Source: an uncultured Caldilineaceae bacterium
GTDB lineage: Bacteria; Chloroflexota; Anaerolineae; Caldilineales; Caldilineaceae
DNA length: 64,000 nt
Assembly: GCA_951812725.1 (NCBI GenBank)
Contig: OX638330.1
Span: 4,567,405 to 4,631,404 of the forward strand
Direction: 5' to 3'
Both the position numbers and the translations under genes were made by a program. The notes beneath the pieces are model-generated. The model did no database searches. It worked only from the letters and a program-made list of their open reading frames with translations, and was not told the origin of the DNA. Positions 42,992 through 52,231 of the stretch are shown in pieces (positions within the stretch are counted from its first letter, which is position 1; each line of letters begins with the position of its first letter).

Positions 42992-44500
42992 TCAGCTGAC
43001 AACAACCGGAATCTCAAGGTCGGGAATCTCCTCGTCCAGGGGGAAGAAGGGCCGCTGCATGCGCTTAAAGTTCAAGTTGCGGACGTGGGCCGGAGTGGGT
43101 CCGGGCGTGTCGACGATAAAAGCCGCCTTCATCAGGTCGCGGTAGGCGCGGCGGTAGTTCATTGGATTCTTGACGCCGATGAACTTGGCCTGGCGTACAT
43201 CCATGCCGAGGCTGCGAAACTGTTCATCGCCCCAGTCGTAGGTCGGCTGCGACATGACCAGGAGTTGGATGCTGCCGATCTGCAATACGGCGGAAATACC
43301 CATCGAGGCCCAGGTACCGCCAAAGAGACCGCCGTCGTAGAGGAAGCTGCCGTCGCTGAGACGGCGCACGGTGCCGCTGACGGGTACGGGTTGGCCCCAG
43401 GCCGGGTCGAGGCTGTAGCCGACCTGCAGGCTGACGGTCTGGCCGATGCCGGCGCGTGCGCAGGCCTGGGCCGCGGCTGGATCGACCACCATCAGAAAGG
43501 CAGGCTCGTCCACGCCCAGCGCCAGCAACTCACCCAGCAGGGCGACGCTGTCGCCGGGCGCGCCGCCGCCGGCGCAGTCGGCGGTGTCCACCAGCAGCAC
43601 GGGGCCCCCCTCGACCTGGCGGCCGCGGGTTACGGCTTCGGCGACGGTAAAATGCTCAACTTCGAACGCCTGGCGCCGTTCCCAGAACTCTGCGGCCAGC
43701 GCCTGCGCCTCGTTTGCCGCCAGGGCGGGGTCATTGTCGGTCACGACGATGCTGCCGCAGCCCATGCCGGGCAGGTCGTTGTAGGGGTGGACCTGGAAAC
43801 AGGATACGGAGAGGATGCCGGGCTGGGTTTCAAGGTGGCGCGCCCGCCGGGTCAGGTGGGCCATGGGTCCGTCGCCGAAAGTCTGGCCGTTGCAGGCACC
43901 GCAGATGATGGGGACCTTGGCCAGGGCCATCACCGGTTTGACGCGGCCCTGCACGGTGCGCAGCAGGAGGCTGGCGCCGCGTTCGCCGGTGGTATAGGTG
44001 TCGTCGTGGGGGTAGTGGGTGAAGGACACGAGGGCGTTGGCCTGCCTGACCATGCGCGGGGTGACGTGTGCGTGCAGGTCGAGCGTCATGACGACTGGCA
44101 GGTCCGGCCCGACGATGCGGCGCACGGCATCGAGGAGGTCGCCCTCCGGGTCGAGTTGCGAAGCGGCGACCATGGAGCCGTGCATGGCGAGGATGAGGCC
44201 GTCAAGGGGCATCGCGGCGCGCAGTCGCGCCAGCAGGGTCTCCTTCAACTCAGTGTAGCAGGCATCCGAAAGCGCACCACCCGAGACGCTGCGCGCTGCC
44301 AGCAGCGGAACTGCCTGCGCGCCCTCCTCTGCGCAGACGGCGAGGATGCCGGCGACTTCGCAGTCGGTGCCCGCCAGTTGCAGCAGGGCGTCGCCTTCAT
44401 GGACATAGGAGTTGCGAAAGAGGGCCAGATCGGTCTGCGTGGCCGCGAACTGGTTGCTTTCCTGGAAGATCGAGCCGATGCCGATGCGCATTGCTGTCAT
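42992..44500 (-). CDS. M81/MlrC-family metallohydrolase
   Basis: The 502-residue protein matches the MlrC (microcystinase C) family: RIGIGSIFQESNQFA at the start, ILAMHGSMVA, VMTLDLHAHVTPRMV and FTHYPHDDTYTTGERGA (likely Zn ligands), then PVLLVDTADCAGGGAPGDS and GIKNPMNY-like FIGVKNPMNYRRAYRD near the end. Most members have unknown substrates; peptide or amide hydrolysis is assumed. It is the first gene of the minus-strand series that continues with the hypothetical, VOC and PhyH genes. Confidence 0.85.
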   Translation of the reverse strand: MTAMRIGIGSIFQESNQFAATQTDLALFRNSYVHEGDALLQLAGTDCEVAGILAVCAEEGAQAVPLLAARSVSGGALSDACYTELKETLLARLRAAMPLDGLILAMHGSMVAASQLDPEGDLLDAVRRIVGPDLPVVMTLDLHAHVTPRMVRQANALVSFTHYPHDDTYTTGERGASLLLRTVQGRVKPVMALAKVPIICGACNGQTFGDGPMAHLTRRARHLETQPGILSVSCFQVHPYNDLPGMGCGSIVVTDNDPALAANEAQALAAEFWERRQAFEVEHFTVAEAVTRGRQVEGGPVLLVDTADCAGGGAPGDSVALLGELLALGVDEPAFLMVVDPAAAQACARAGIGQTVSLQVGYSLDPAWGQPVPVSGTVRRLSDGSFLYDGGLFGGTWASMGISAVLQIGSIQLLVMSQPTYDWGDEQFRSLGMDVRQAKFIGVKNPMNYRRAYRDLMKAAFIVDTPGPTPAHVRNLNFKRMQRPFFPLDEEIPDLEIPVVVS

Positions 44501-45148
44501 TGGATTGCCTCTTCGGGCCCCATTTGCGCAGGGGGCGCATCGAACAAATGCGATAGGGAAAGTATCAGATGTTACCGATGGGCGCGTTCCAACAGATGGA
44601 CAGGGAAATTATACCTACGTAATTGGGTAAGGACAATGTTGGTTCAAATGGGGGCCTGAAAGTAGACTAGAGGTAACTACAAAGCCATATACAGTGCCTG
44701 TCTTGACCAGCCCTATATCTGCCGCCAATCAGGCTATTTGATTGCGTATTCGGTTGGCGGCAGCCAGGTTGCTGGAGCCGCACGGCTGGAATGCGCACAC
44801 ACGGTCGGAACTGCAGTTTTTAGTAGTCAGTTTTTGGTTTTCAGTGGAACACCAGTCGTCAGGGGAACACCGGAGATTAGCGGTCGGTGGTCGGTGGGGT
44901 GAGACGGCAAGTGGGGGGTAGACTCCGTTCGCCAGACACGATGCTGGGGAAGAGCACACAAGGTCGGTGAGGGATGGTTTTGTAGGGGGGCGTTGCGGGG
45001 GCGCAGCCCCTGCACAAGGGAGGGCCGAAGGCCCGACCGCCCATATGACAATCATGAGGAGAGAAGGAACACCTTTGCTCGCCTCATTCAGGGTTGCGAA
45101 TCAGTTGCGGCTGAGTAGCTCCCCGTCTTTAACACAAAGGAGTCAACC
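44501..45148. repeat. Mosaic of interspersed repeats, copy D (core 44961-45044)
   Basis: 44677-44810 matches 4531-4656 (CTGCCGCCAATCAG ... TTGGCGGCAGCC). 44807-44880 is the uninterrupted GAACTGCAGTTTTTAGTAGT module, followed by CAGTTTTTGGTTTTCAGTGG, the target of both IS elements in this window. 44908-44960 matches copy C. 44961-45044 is the hairpin module. AAAGGAG (about 45136) is the ribosome binding site of the next gene. Confidence 0.85.
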
Positions 45149-45595
45149 ATGTTTCGTTCTGCCGCTCTATTTGCCATCCTCGTGCTCGCGCTGTTCATCG
45201 CCGGCTGCGTTGCCATCCCAACCAAGAATGAACCGGCAGCTTATACCCAAGCAGTCGTGCAGGATGCGATTCGCCTTTACAACAGTGAAGGCCGCCAAGC
45301 AGCCATTGAGCACTACAGTTCAGCCGACAACGTGGACGGGCAATGGTACGTCTTTGTAATCGGTGGAGATGGATACACCATCGCCCACCACAACCCCGAA
45401 ATTATAGGGAGGGACCCTGCGCTGCGCGTGGATTCGACCGGCTACTTTTATGGGGACGAGATGCTGAGCGCGACGGAGGCGGGGAAGTGGGTCAGCTACG
45501 TCTTCACGAACCCGGACACGGGGGAGGAGACGCTTAAACACACGTGGATGGTGCGGCACGACGGGCTGTTTTTCGGGTCGGGCTGGTATGAGTAG
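45149..45595 (+). CDS. Cache-type sensor lipoprotein, tandem copy 1
   Basis: The signal peptide ends in a lipobox (FIAGC). The rest is a single sCache_2-like domain: YTQAVVQDAIRLYNSEG, WYVFVIGGDGYTIAHH, GRDPALRVDSTGYFYGDEM, GKWVSYVFTNPDTGEE and LFFGSGWYE. Cache domains bind small ligands outside the cell; here no kinase or chemoreceptor part follows, so it is a free-standing lipid-anchored binding protein. The start is ATG behind AAAGGAG. It is the first of four tandem paralogues. Confidence 0.8.
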   Translation: MFRSAALFAILVLALFIAGCVAIPTKNEPAAYTQAVVQDAIRLYNSEGRQAAIEHYSSADNVDGQWYVFVIGGDGYTIAHHNPEIIGRDPALRVDSTGYFYGDEMLSATEAGKWVSYVFTNPDTGEETLKHTWMVRHDGLFFGSGWYE

Positions 45596-45671
45596 AAGTA
45601 GTCTTACCGGGATATTGAAAGTTCGCGATAGAAGGTGATCCAGGTCTAACTCAGTCAAATAGGAGACATAC

Positions 45672-46124
45672 GTGTTTCGTTCTTCCGCTCTATTTCTCGT
45701 CCTTACGTTCGCACTCCTCGCCGCCGGTTGCGTCGCCATTCCTACCAAGAATGAACCGGCCGCCTACACCCAGGCGATCGTGCAGGACGCAATCCGCCTC
45801 TACAGTCAGGAAGGCCGCCAGGCGGCCATCGACCACTACAGTTCACCCGAAAACGTGGACGGGCCATGGTATGTCTTCATTATCGGCGAAGATGAGTACA
45901 CCATCGCGCACTTCAGCCCCGAAATAAAAGGGCGGGACCCCGCGCTGCGGGTTGACTCCACGGGCTACTTCTTTGGCGACGACATGCTGAGCGCGACGGA
46001 GGAGGGCAAGTGGATCAGCTACGTCGCCGCGAACCCGGACACGGGAAACGAGGCGCGTAAGCACGCATGGATGGTGCGCTATGACGGGCTGATCTTCGGG
46101 TCGGGCTGGTACGAGAAGGAGTGA
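45672..46124 (+). CDS. Cache-type sensor lipoprotein, tandem copy 2
   Basis: This 150-residue paralogue of copy 1 has the same lipobox type (LAAGC). Differences cluster in the ligand-facing part (DEYTIAHFSPEIKGRD, GKWISYVAANPDTGNEARK), so ligand range may differ. The start is GTG 45672 with AGGAGA six bases upstream. The spacer to copy 3 is more than 400 bp and belongs to a duplicated unit. Confidence 0.8.
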   Translation: MFRSSALFLVLTFALLAAGCVAIPTKNEPAAYTQAIVQDAIRLYSQEGRQAAIDHYSSPENVDGPWYVFIIGEDEYTIAHFSPEIKGRDPALRVDSTGYFFGDDMLSATEEGKWISYVAANPDTGNEARKHAWMVRYDGLIFGSGWYEKE

Positions 46125-46381
46125 TGCGGCCGGAAGGGACGCGGAGTAGGAAGCGTTGTCCGAGCGGCGTTGTCAATTTTACGCTACGCGTTTCCCCGCT
46201 GCGCGCCATCTTTCATGCTGAGGGCGTGCTGAACAGCGGTATAGGGGAAGACGGTACTATGTTACCTGATGGGCGCGTTGCAACAGACGGACAGAGATAG
46301 AAAAGTTAAGCGACCGTGACAGGGGGCAATCGCATCTGATTTCGTATGTCTGAATAGTTGAAATTTGCCAGAAAGTCTACG

Positions 46382-46406
46382 AAGGGCACCCCGTGTGGGT
46401 GCCCTT
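46382..46406. other. 10-bp perfect hairpin in the leader of copy 3
   Basis: AAGGGCACCC and GGGTGCCCTT enclose CGTGT. No T-run follows. An exact second copy is at 47271-47295 in the duplicated leader. Confidence 0.7.
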
Positions 46407-46567
46407 ACGGATCTGGCAGCCCATACAGTGCTGGCAGCCTCCCAAGGCGTTGACTCAGTGAGATGCACTTGCCCTGAACCGTGATAGGGAATTCTTGCGC
46501 GGAGGGATGCGTGAAGGTACGCTGTGGTAGATGTGCCATAGTTACCTTTAACGCAATGGAGAAAATC

Positions 46568-47014
46568 ATGAATCGATTTGCCCCTCTGTTTCTCGTGCTC
46601 GCGCTTCTCGTCGCTGGTTGCGTTGCCATCCCAACCAAGAACGAACCGGCGGCCTACACCCAAGCAGTCGTGCAGGATGCCATCCGCCTCTACAGTCAGG
46701 AAGGTCGCCAGGCAGCCATCGACTATTACAATTCAGTCGACAACGTGGACGGGCAATGGTACGTCTTTATAATCGGCGAAGATGGTTACTCCATCGCCCA
46801 CCACGACCCTGACATTCTAGGGAGGGACCCCGCGCTGCGCGTGGATTCGACCGGCTACTTTTATGGGGACGAGATGGTGAGCGCGACGGAGGCAGGGAAG
46901 TGGGTCAGCTACGTTTTCACGAACCCGGACACGGGGGAGGAGACGCTTAAACACACGTGGATGGTGCGGCACGACGGGCTGTTGTTCGGGTCGGGCTGGT
47001 ATGAGAAGGAGTAG
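46568..47014 (+). CDS. Cache-type sensor lipoprotein, tandem copy 3
   Basis: 148 residues with lipobox LVAGC and the same Cache domain; the C-terminal half is almost identical to copy 1 (DSTGYFYGDEM, GKWVSYVFTNPDTGEETLKH). ATG 46568 is preceded by GGAG seven bases upstream. The long leader with the 10-bp hairpin may carry a promoter or regulatory RNA, because the same leader precedes copy 4. Confidence 0.8.
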   Translation: MNRFAPLFLVLALLVAGCVAIPTKNEPAAYTQAVVQDAIRLYSQEGRQAAIDYYNSVDNVDGQWYVFIIGEDGYSIAHHDPDILGRDPALRVDSTGYFYGDEMVSATEAGKWVSYVFTNPDTGEETLKHTWMVRHDGLLFGSGWYEKE

Positions 47015-47270
47015 TTCGCCGGAAGGGACGCGGATTGAGAAGCGCTCTCCGTGCGGCTTTGTCTGCTTTACGCTACCCGTTTCCCCGCTGCGCGCCATCT
47101 CTCATACTGAGGGCGTGCTGAACAGCGGCATCGGGGAAGACGGTACAAAGTCACCCGATGGGCGCGTTGCGACAGACGGACAGAGAGAGGATGGTTAAGC
47201 GACCGTGACAGGGGGCAATCGCATCTGATTTCGTATGCCTGAATAGCTGAAATTTGCCAGAAAGTCCACG

Positions 47271-47295
47271 AAGGGCACCCCGTGTGGGTGCCCTT
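47271..47295. other. 10-bp perfect hairpin in the leader of copy 4
   Basis: Same stem and loop as at 46382. Confidence 0.7.
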
Positions 47296-47456
47296 ACGGA
47301 TCTGGCAGCCCACACAGTGCTGGCAGCCTCCCAAGGCGTTGACTCAGTGAGATGCACTTGCCCTGAACCGTGATAGGGAATTCTTGCGCGGAGGGATGCG
47401 TGAAGGTACGCTGTGGTAGATGTGCCATAGTTACTTTTAACGCAATGGAGAAAATC

Positions 47457-47909
47457 ATGAATCGATTTGCCCCCCTATTTCTCATTCTCGTGCTCGCGCT
47501 CCTCTTCGCCGGTTGCGTTGCCATCCCAACCAAGAACGAACCGGCGGCCTACACCCAAGCGATCGTGCAGGATGCAATCCGGCTCTACAACAGTGAAGGC
47601 CGCCAGGCTGCCTTCGACCATTACAGTTCGCCCGACAACGTGGACGGGCCATGGTACGCCTTCATTGTCGGCGAAGATGGGCGCACTATTGCGCACTTCC
47701 GCCCCGAATTGATAGGGCGAGACCCGGCGCTGCGCGTTGACGTCACCGGCTACTTCTATGGCGATGACTTACTGAGCGCCACTGAAAAGGGAAAATGGCT
47801 CAGCTTCGTCTTCTACAACCCGGACACGGACGAGGAGACGCTCAAGCACGTATGGGTGGTGCGCCATGAAGGGCTGTACTTTGGGTCGGGCTGGTACAAG
47901 GAGGAGTAG
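47457..47909 (+). CDS. Cache-type sensor lipoprotein, tandem copy 4
   Basis: 150 residues with lipobox LFAGC. It shares its leader and N-terminus with copy 3, but its C-terminal half (DVTGYFYGDDLLSATEKG, KWLSFVFYNPDTDEE) differs more and is closer in places to copy 2. This mosaic suggests recombination between paralogues. A TIM-barrel isomerase gene follows 56 bp downstream. Confidence 0.8.
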   Translation: MNRFAPLFLILVLALLFAGCVAIPTKNEPAAYTQAIVQDAIRLYNSEGRQAAFDHYSSPDNVDGPWYAFIVGEDGRTIAHFRPELIGRDPALRVDVTGYFYGDDLLSATEKGKWLSFVFYNPDTDEETLKHVWVVRHEGLYFGSGWYKEE

Positions 47910-47965
47910 TGCGGCGGGGCGTGGAGTAGGAAGGGTTCCCTGGGTCCACCAAACAGGAGGATGTC

Positions 47966-48913
47966 ATGAAGATCGGATTGTTTACAGATAGCCTGCCAAC
48001 TTCCTTCACCGAGGCGCTTGATTGGGTTGTCGAGCATGGGATCGAAGCTGTGGAAATCGGGACGGGCAATTTCTCGCCGGCTTTGCATTGCAACCTGGAT
48101 GAACTGCTGGAAAACGAGGAGGCCCGGACAGTATTTACGTCGGCGATAGAAAGCCGCGGCCTGATGCTGAGCGCTCTCAACTGCAATGGCAACCTGCTCG
48201 ACCCGCACCCGGCGCGCGGCCAAGCATCGCAGGATGTCTTCTTTAAGACGGTAGAACTGGCCAATAAACTCGGCCTGGATACCGTCGTGACGATGAGCGG
48301 CTGCCCCGGCGACCCGAGTGGGACACCTTATCCAAACTGGCCCACCCATCCTCAACAGCCGGAATACGCTGACCTGGAGCGCTGGCAGTGGGACGAAGTA
48401 ATCGCCCCTTTCTGGGAAAAGGCCGGCCGGTTCGCGGCCGATCACGGCGTCAGGGTCGCGATCGAACTACACCCTGGCCAGTCCGCGTATAACACCCGCA
48501 CCATGCTGCGCCTGCGCGCGATCGCGGGACGGAGCGTGGGCGTCAACCTCGATCCCAGCCACTTCTTTTACCAGGGCATGGACCCGCTGATCGTGATCCC
48601 CGCGCTGGGAGAGGGGTTCATTTTCCACGTCCACGCCAAGGACACGCGCATAAACCCTTCTGAAATGGCTCTCAACGGCGGCCTCGATATGCGGCCGATG
48701 GACCTGGTTGCCGAGCGCTCGTGGGCCTACCGTACGCTGGGCTACGGCCATGGGGAGGCATGGTGGCGCGATTTCGTCAGCGCGCTGCGCATGGCCGGCT
48801 ACGACGGGGCGCTGAGCATTGAACACGAAGACCCGGTGATGAGCGCATCGGAAGGCATCATCAAGAGTGTGAAATTCCTTGAGCCGCTGATATTGCGGAC
48901 GATGCCGGAATAA
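47966..48913 (+). CDS. Sugar phosphate isomerase/epimerase-like TIM-barrel protein
   Basis: The 315-residue protein has an AP-endonuclease-2/xylose-isomerase-like fold: MKIGLFTDSLPTSFTEALDW at the start, AVEIGTGNFSPA, RVAIELHPGQSAYN (Glu ligand), VNLDPSHFFYQGMD (Asp, His), FHVHAKDTRIN and LSIEHEDPVMS (Glu). The metal site is complete. Such proteins interconvert ketoses and aldoses or act on inositols. The start is ATG with CAGGAGGATG just upstream. It interrupts the Cache gene series. Confidence 0.85.
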   Translation: MKIGLFTDSLPTSFTEALDWVVEHGIEAVEIGTGNFSPALHCNLDELLENEEARTVFTSAIESRGLMLSALNCNGNLLDPHPARGQASQDVFFKTVELANKLGLDTVVTMSGCPGDPSGTPYPNWPTHPQQPEYADLERWQWDEVIAPFWEKAGRFAADHGVRVAIELHPGQSAYNTRTMLRLRAIAGRSVGVNLDPSHFFYQGMDPLIVIPALGEGFIFHVHAKDTRINPSEMALNGGLDMRPMDLVAERSWAYRTLGYGHGEAWWRDFVSALRMAGYDGALSIEHEDPVMSASEGIIKSVKFLEPLILRTMPE

Positions 48914-48989
48914 TTGGCTTGTGGTAAGCGGATTGCCTGATTGTGAGGAAGCAAAGAGGTCGGTGAAGGTGAACGCGGCGCGGCCTGCA

Positions 48990-49151
48990 GTGGGTCGACT
49001 TGGCGAGGACATTCTGGGCGCTACTGTGGCGGGCAGATGGGTCAGCCTCGTGTTCCATAGCCCGGATACCGGCAAGGTGACGCGCAAGCACGCATGGATC
49101 GTGCGCCATGACGGGCTGTATTTCGGGTCGGGCTGGTACGAGCAGGCGTGA
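48990..49151 (+). pseudogene. Truncated fifth Cache paralogue
   Basis: Only the C-terminal third remains: GEDILGATVAGRWVSLVFH, SPDTGKVTRKHAWIVRHDGL, YFGSGWYEQA. This matches GDDLLSATEKGKWLSFVF and YFGSGWY of copy 4. No lipobox or N-terminal domain precedes it. An upstream ATG at 48921 gives a 76-residue frame with unrelated first residues; translation is doubtful. Confidence 0.7.
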
Positions 49152-49190
49152 TTGGGAAGGGCGCGATGTGAAGTGGGAAGCGCGCGCTCT

Positions 49191-50228
49191 TCAGGCGAGG
49201 GGGCTGGCATCTGCGCCGCGGCCGACGAATACCGAGGCCATCTCTTCAGCTGGAAGCGACGGGGACTCTTCGTGCAGATAGCAGGCGGCCAGGCGGTGCG
49301 GGTCCGTCTGGAATAGAGGCGGCGTGCTTTCGGCGCATTTCGACATAGCATGAGGACAGCGGGCGAAGAACTTGCAGCCATCGCTTGCGCCTGCTGCTGA
49401 CGTCGAAGCGGCCGTCGCTTCCGTATTCCAACGTCGGTCCGGGTCGGGTTGGGGCACGGAGCCGATCAGCAACTGCGTGTATGGGTGCTGCGGCTGCTTC
49501 ACCACGAGGTCAATGGCCCCGGCCTCGGCTACGGAGCCGGAATACATGACAATAATATTTTCGCTGATCTGATAGGCGGTGGTGAGGTCGTGGGTGATGT
49601 AGATGACGGAGATGCCGAACTCTTCGTTCAGCTGACGCAGGTTTCCCAGGATGGTGGCTCGCAGCGAGGCGTCGATCATGGAGACCGGTTCGTCGGCCAC
49701 GATCAGGCGCGGGCGCATCAGCAGCGCGCGCGCCACCATTATGCGCTGCCTTTGGCCGCCGCTCAGCTGGTGGGGGCGCCGTCCCAGGGTGTTTTCGGGG
49801 CGCAACCCCACCGACTGCAGGGCCTCCTCGATCAGCGCCCTACCCTCCTGTTGCGATTTGGCCAGGCCGAACTTGGCAATCGGGGTCGTCAGAACATGGT
49901 CGATCTTGTAGAAGGGGTTGTAGACCTCAAACGGATCCTGAAAGACAACCTGCACATCGCGTCGGAACGAATGCCATTCCGCGGTGGACAGCCCTTGCAG
50001 ATCCTTTCCCTGATAGAGTACCTGCCCCTCGGTTGGCGTCTCCAGCCCCAGGAGCATGCGGGCGAGCGTTGTCTTGCCGCTGCCGCTTTCCCCGACCACA
50101 GCCGTGATGGTGGGCGGCTCGCTGGCGATGGTTAGTGAAAAGTCTTGCAGCGCGACAGTGCGGTTGCGGCTGAACAGACCGCCGCCGAAGACCTTGGTGA
50201 TATGTTTAACTTCGAGCAAGGCGCTCAT
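49191..50228 (-). CDS. Oligopeptide/dipeptide-type ABC transporter ATPase (F-type), system 1
   Basis: The 345-residue ATPase has Walker A GESGSGKTTLARM, the signature LSGGQRQRIMVARAL, Walker B LIVADEPVSMIDAS and the switch His in VIYITHDLTTA. The C-terminal oligo/HPY extension carries the Cys-rich CKFFARCPHAMSKC stretch, as in DppF/OppF. It energises import of peptides or other small solutes captured by the binding protein at 53312. It is last in a five-gene minus-strand operon. Confidence 0.93.
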   Translation of the reverse strand: MSALLEVKHITKVFGGGLFSRNRTVALQDFSLTIASEPPTITAVVGESGSGKTTLARMLLGLETPTEGQVLYQGKDLQGLSTAEWHSFRRDVQVVFQDPFEVYNPFYKIDHVLTTPIAKFGLAKSQQEGRALIEEALQSVGLRPENTLGRRPHQLSGGQRQRIMVARALLMRPRLIVADEPVSMIDASLRATILGNLRQLNEEFGISVIYITHDLTTAYQISENIIVMYSGSVAEAGAIDLVVKQPQHPYTQLLIGSVPQPDPDRRWNTEATAASTSAAGASDGCKFFARCPHAMSKCAESTPPLFQTDPHRLAACYLHEESPSLPAEEMASVFVGRGADASPLA

Positions 50229-50264
50229 GCGATTGGCGGCTCGTTGTCAGTGGCCGGCTTCTGA

Positions 50265-51335
50265 TTACTGAACACTGGTTTCTTGCTGCAAATTGTGAAT
50301 CAGTTCGAGGCGATGACAGGCTACCCAACGCTCCGGTTGCACCTCATCCAGCATCTGTTCCTGCGTTGCGCAGTCGGCGGTGGCGTGGGGACATCTGGGA
50401 TGAAAAAGACAGCCCGTTGGCCGTTCAAACTGTGAGGGTGGCAGCCCCGGGATGCCTTCCAGATCGTCCTTCTCTTCCAGAGACGGCAAACATTCGATGA
50501 GCAGACGGGCGTAGGGATGCAGAGGCCGGCTGAAAATCTCGCGCACCGGCGAGACCTCCACCAGTTTGCCGGCATACATGACCCCCACCCGGTCCACAAA
50601 CTGGGCCATGATGCCCATATCATGGCCGACCAGGATCACAGCTGCCCCGACCTCCTCCTGGACGCGGCGCAAGGTCTCCATAACCTGCATCTGCACCACA
50701 ACGTCGAGCGCGCTGGTCGGCTCATCGGCGATGATCACCTGGGGGCGCAGGCTGATGGCCATGGCGATACAGACCCGCTGCTTCATCCCCCCGCTCAATT
50801 CGTGCGGGTACATGCCGGCCACCTGCGGCTCCAGCCCTACCCGCGCCAGCAGATCATGCACATAGTCATCCTGTTCGCGCCGGCTCATCTTCGCCGCGTT
50901 CGCGCCGTTGTCAGCCCTGCCGAACCCGGCGGCGGCGTGATCTTTCATGCCGTCGAGCAGTTGACGCCTGATCCGGGTCACCGGATTGAGGGAGTTCATG
51001 GAACCTTGCGCCACCAGCGCGATCCCTGCCAGACGCATCTTCCGCATCTCTTCGCCGGAGAGCGCCAATACATCCTGTCCGTCCAGCCAGATCTGACCGG
51101 ATTCGATCTTTCCGGGCGGTTTTATCATGCGCAGCAGAGCCATCGCCAGCGTGGTCTTGCCCGAGCCGGACTCTCCGACCAGGCCGAAGCGCTCTCCCGC
51201 CTCCAGGTTGAAGCTGACGTCGTCGACCGCCCGCACCACGCCGCCGGGCGTATCAAAATAGACCCGCAGGTTGCGCACTTGCAGCGTAGCTGAAGGCGCT
51301 CCCGCTTCGCCATTTGGACGAGGTTGCGGCGTCAT
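50265..51335 (-). CDS. Oligopeptide/dipeptide-type ABC transporter ATPase (D-type), system 1
   Basis: 356 residues with Walker A GESGSGKTTLAMALL, signature LSGGMKQRVCIAMAI, Walker B VIIADEPTSALDV and the C-terminal CLFHPRCPHATADC extension. The start overlaps the end of the upstream permease gene by four bases (ATGA), showing translational coupling. It forms a heterodimer with the ATPase encoded at 49191. Confidence 0.93.
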   Translation of the reverse strand: MTPQPRPNGEAGAPSATLQVRNLRVYFDTPGGVVRAVDDVSFNLEAGERFGLVGESGSGKTTLAMALLRMIKPPGKIESGQIWLDGQDVLALSGEEMRKMRLAGIALVAQGSMNSLNPVTRIRRQLLDGMKDHAAAGFGRADNGANAAKMSRREQDDYVHDLLARVGLEPQVAGMYPHELSGGMKQRVCIAMAISLRPQVIIADEPTSALDVVVQMQVMETLRRVQEEVGAAVILVGHDMGIMAQFVDRVGVMYAGKLVEVSPVREIFSRPLHPYARLLIECLPSLEEKDDLEGIPGLPPSQFERPTGCLFHPRCPHATADCATQEQMLDEVQPERWVACHRLELIHNLQQETSVQ

Positions 51336-52231
51336 ACGCTTTTCCTCAACCTGGGATTCGCCAACTCATCCATGCCGACGGAAGTCAGGTAGAGAGCGAT
51401 AAAGATCAGGACAATGATCACGACGGGCACTGACCACCACCACCAGTATCCTCCGAGCACACCGGCATGGAGGATGACCCAGTAGATCGTCATGCCCAGG
51501 GTCGGGTGGGAGGTCGGCCCGAGCCCGAGGGCTTCCATGCCGATAGTGGCCAGGATGGCGGAAGCGGTGGTGTTGACGAGGTTGGCGACGATAAAGGGGA
51601 TGAGGTTGGGCATGAGTTCGCGGAATATGATCTCGTAGCCGCGCATGCCGGACATGCGCGCCACATCGACATAGGCGCGCTCCTTGAGCGAGAGGACCTG
51701 CGAGCGAATTGTGCGGGTGGGCCACAGCCAGGCGGTGGCGGCCACAATCAGGGACATCTCGGTCGGGTTTACGCCTCTGAGGGCGATTGCGATCAGGATC
51801 AGAATCAGGATGCTGGGAATGGTCAGGCCTACGTCCACGACCAGGCGGATGACAGCGTCGATGATGCCGCCGTAATAGGCGCCGGCGAAGGCGAGCAGGC
51901 AGGCGAAGGCCACGCCCAACACGCCGGCAAGCAGACCGACCCGCAAAGTGAGCGGCGTGCCCACGATCATGACCGCCAGCAGATCCCGGCCCACCTTATC
52001 GGTACCAAACGGGTATTCGGCGGAGGGTGATTGGTATGGGGGCGTGGAAAGAGGCGAGGCGTCTTCGATGTTGACAAGCAGCCGGCCGCCGACAGAAAAG
52101 AGCAGAAGAACCAGAATCAGACTCAGCCCAAAAGCGAGGGGCGGGTTGCGGCGCAGGTAGCCCAGCGCCTCAAGGAACGGCGAAGGCGTGTTCAGGCGCG
52201 CTTCCTGATTGCTATCTGAGCGCACAGTCAT
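51332..52231 (-). CDS. ABC transporter permease (DppC-type), system 1
   Basis: The 299-residue inner-membrane subunit has about six helices. After the first helix the conserved periplasmic motif YPFGTDKVGRDLLAVMIVG appears. The cytoplasmic EAA-type loop is ERAYVDVARMSGMRGYEII. It abuts the upstream permease gene and overlaps the downstream ATPase. Confidence 0.92.
   Translation of the reverse strand: MTVRSDSNQEARLNTPSPFLEALGYLRRNPPLAFGLSLILVLLLFSVGGRLLVNIEDASPLSTPPYQSPSAEYPFGTDKVGRDLLAVMIVGTPLTLRVGLLAGVLGVAFACLLAFAGAYYGGIIDAVIRLVVDVGLTIPSILILILIAIALRGVNPTEMSLIVAATAWLWPTRTIRSQVLSLKERAYVDVARMSGMRGYEIIFRELMPNLIPFIVANLVNTTASAILATIGMEALGLGPTSHPTLGMTIYWVILHAGVLGGYWWWWSVPVVIIVLIFIALYLTSVGMDELANPRLRKSV

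Larger units (their letters stand above)
46134..47909 (+). repeat. Tandem duplication of an ~889-bp unit
   Basis: The segment from about 46134 to 47020 and the one from about 47023 to 47909 are near-identical over long stretches, with period 889 bp. Each carries a ~430-bp leader and one Cache lipoprotein gene. The leader identity is higher than the identity of the gene ends, so copy 4 has diverged or been converted at its 3' end. Confidence 0.85.

Noticed and set aside
41438..44659. A 1,073-codon open frame on the plus strand
   Set aside because: It is fully antisense to four well-supported genes (PhyH, VOC, 119-residue gene, MlrC) and has no domain sense; such frames arise from GC-rich codon use.
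46134..47909. Repeated leaders as a CRISPR or riboswitch array
   Set aside because: The period is 889 bp and includes a whole gene; it is a gene duplication.
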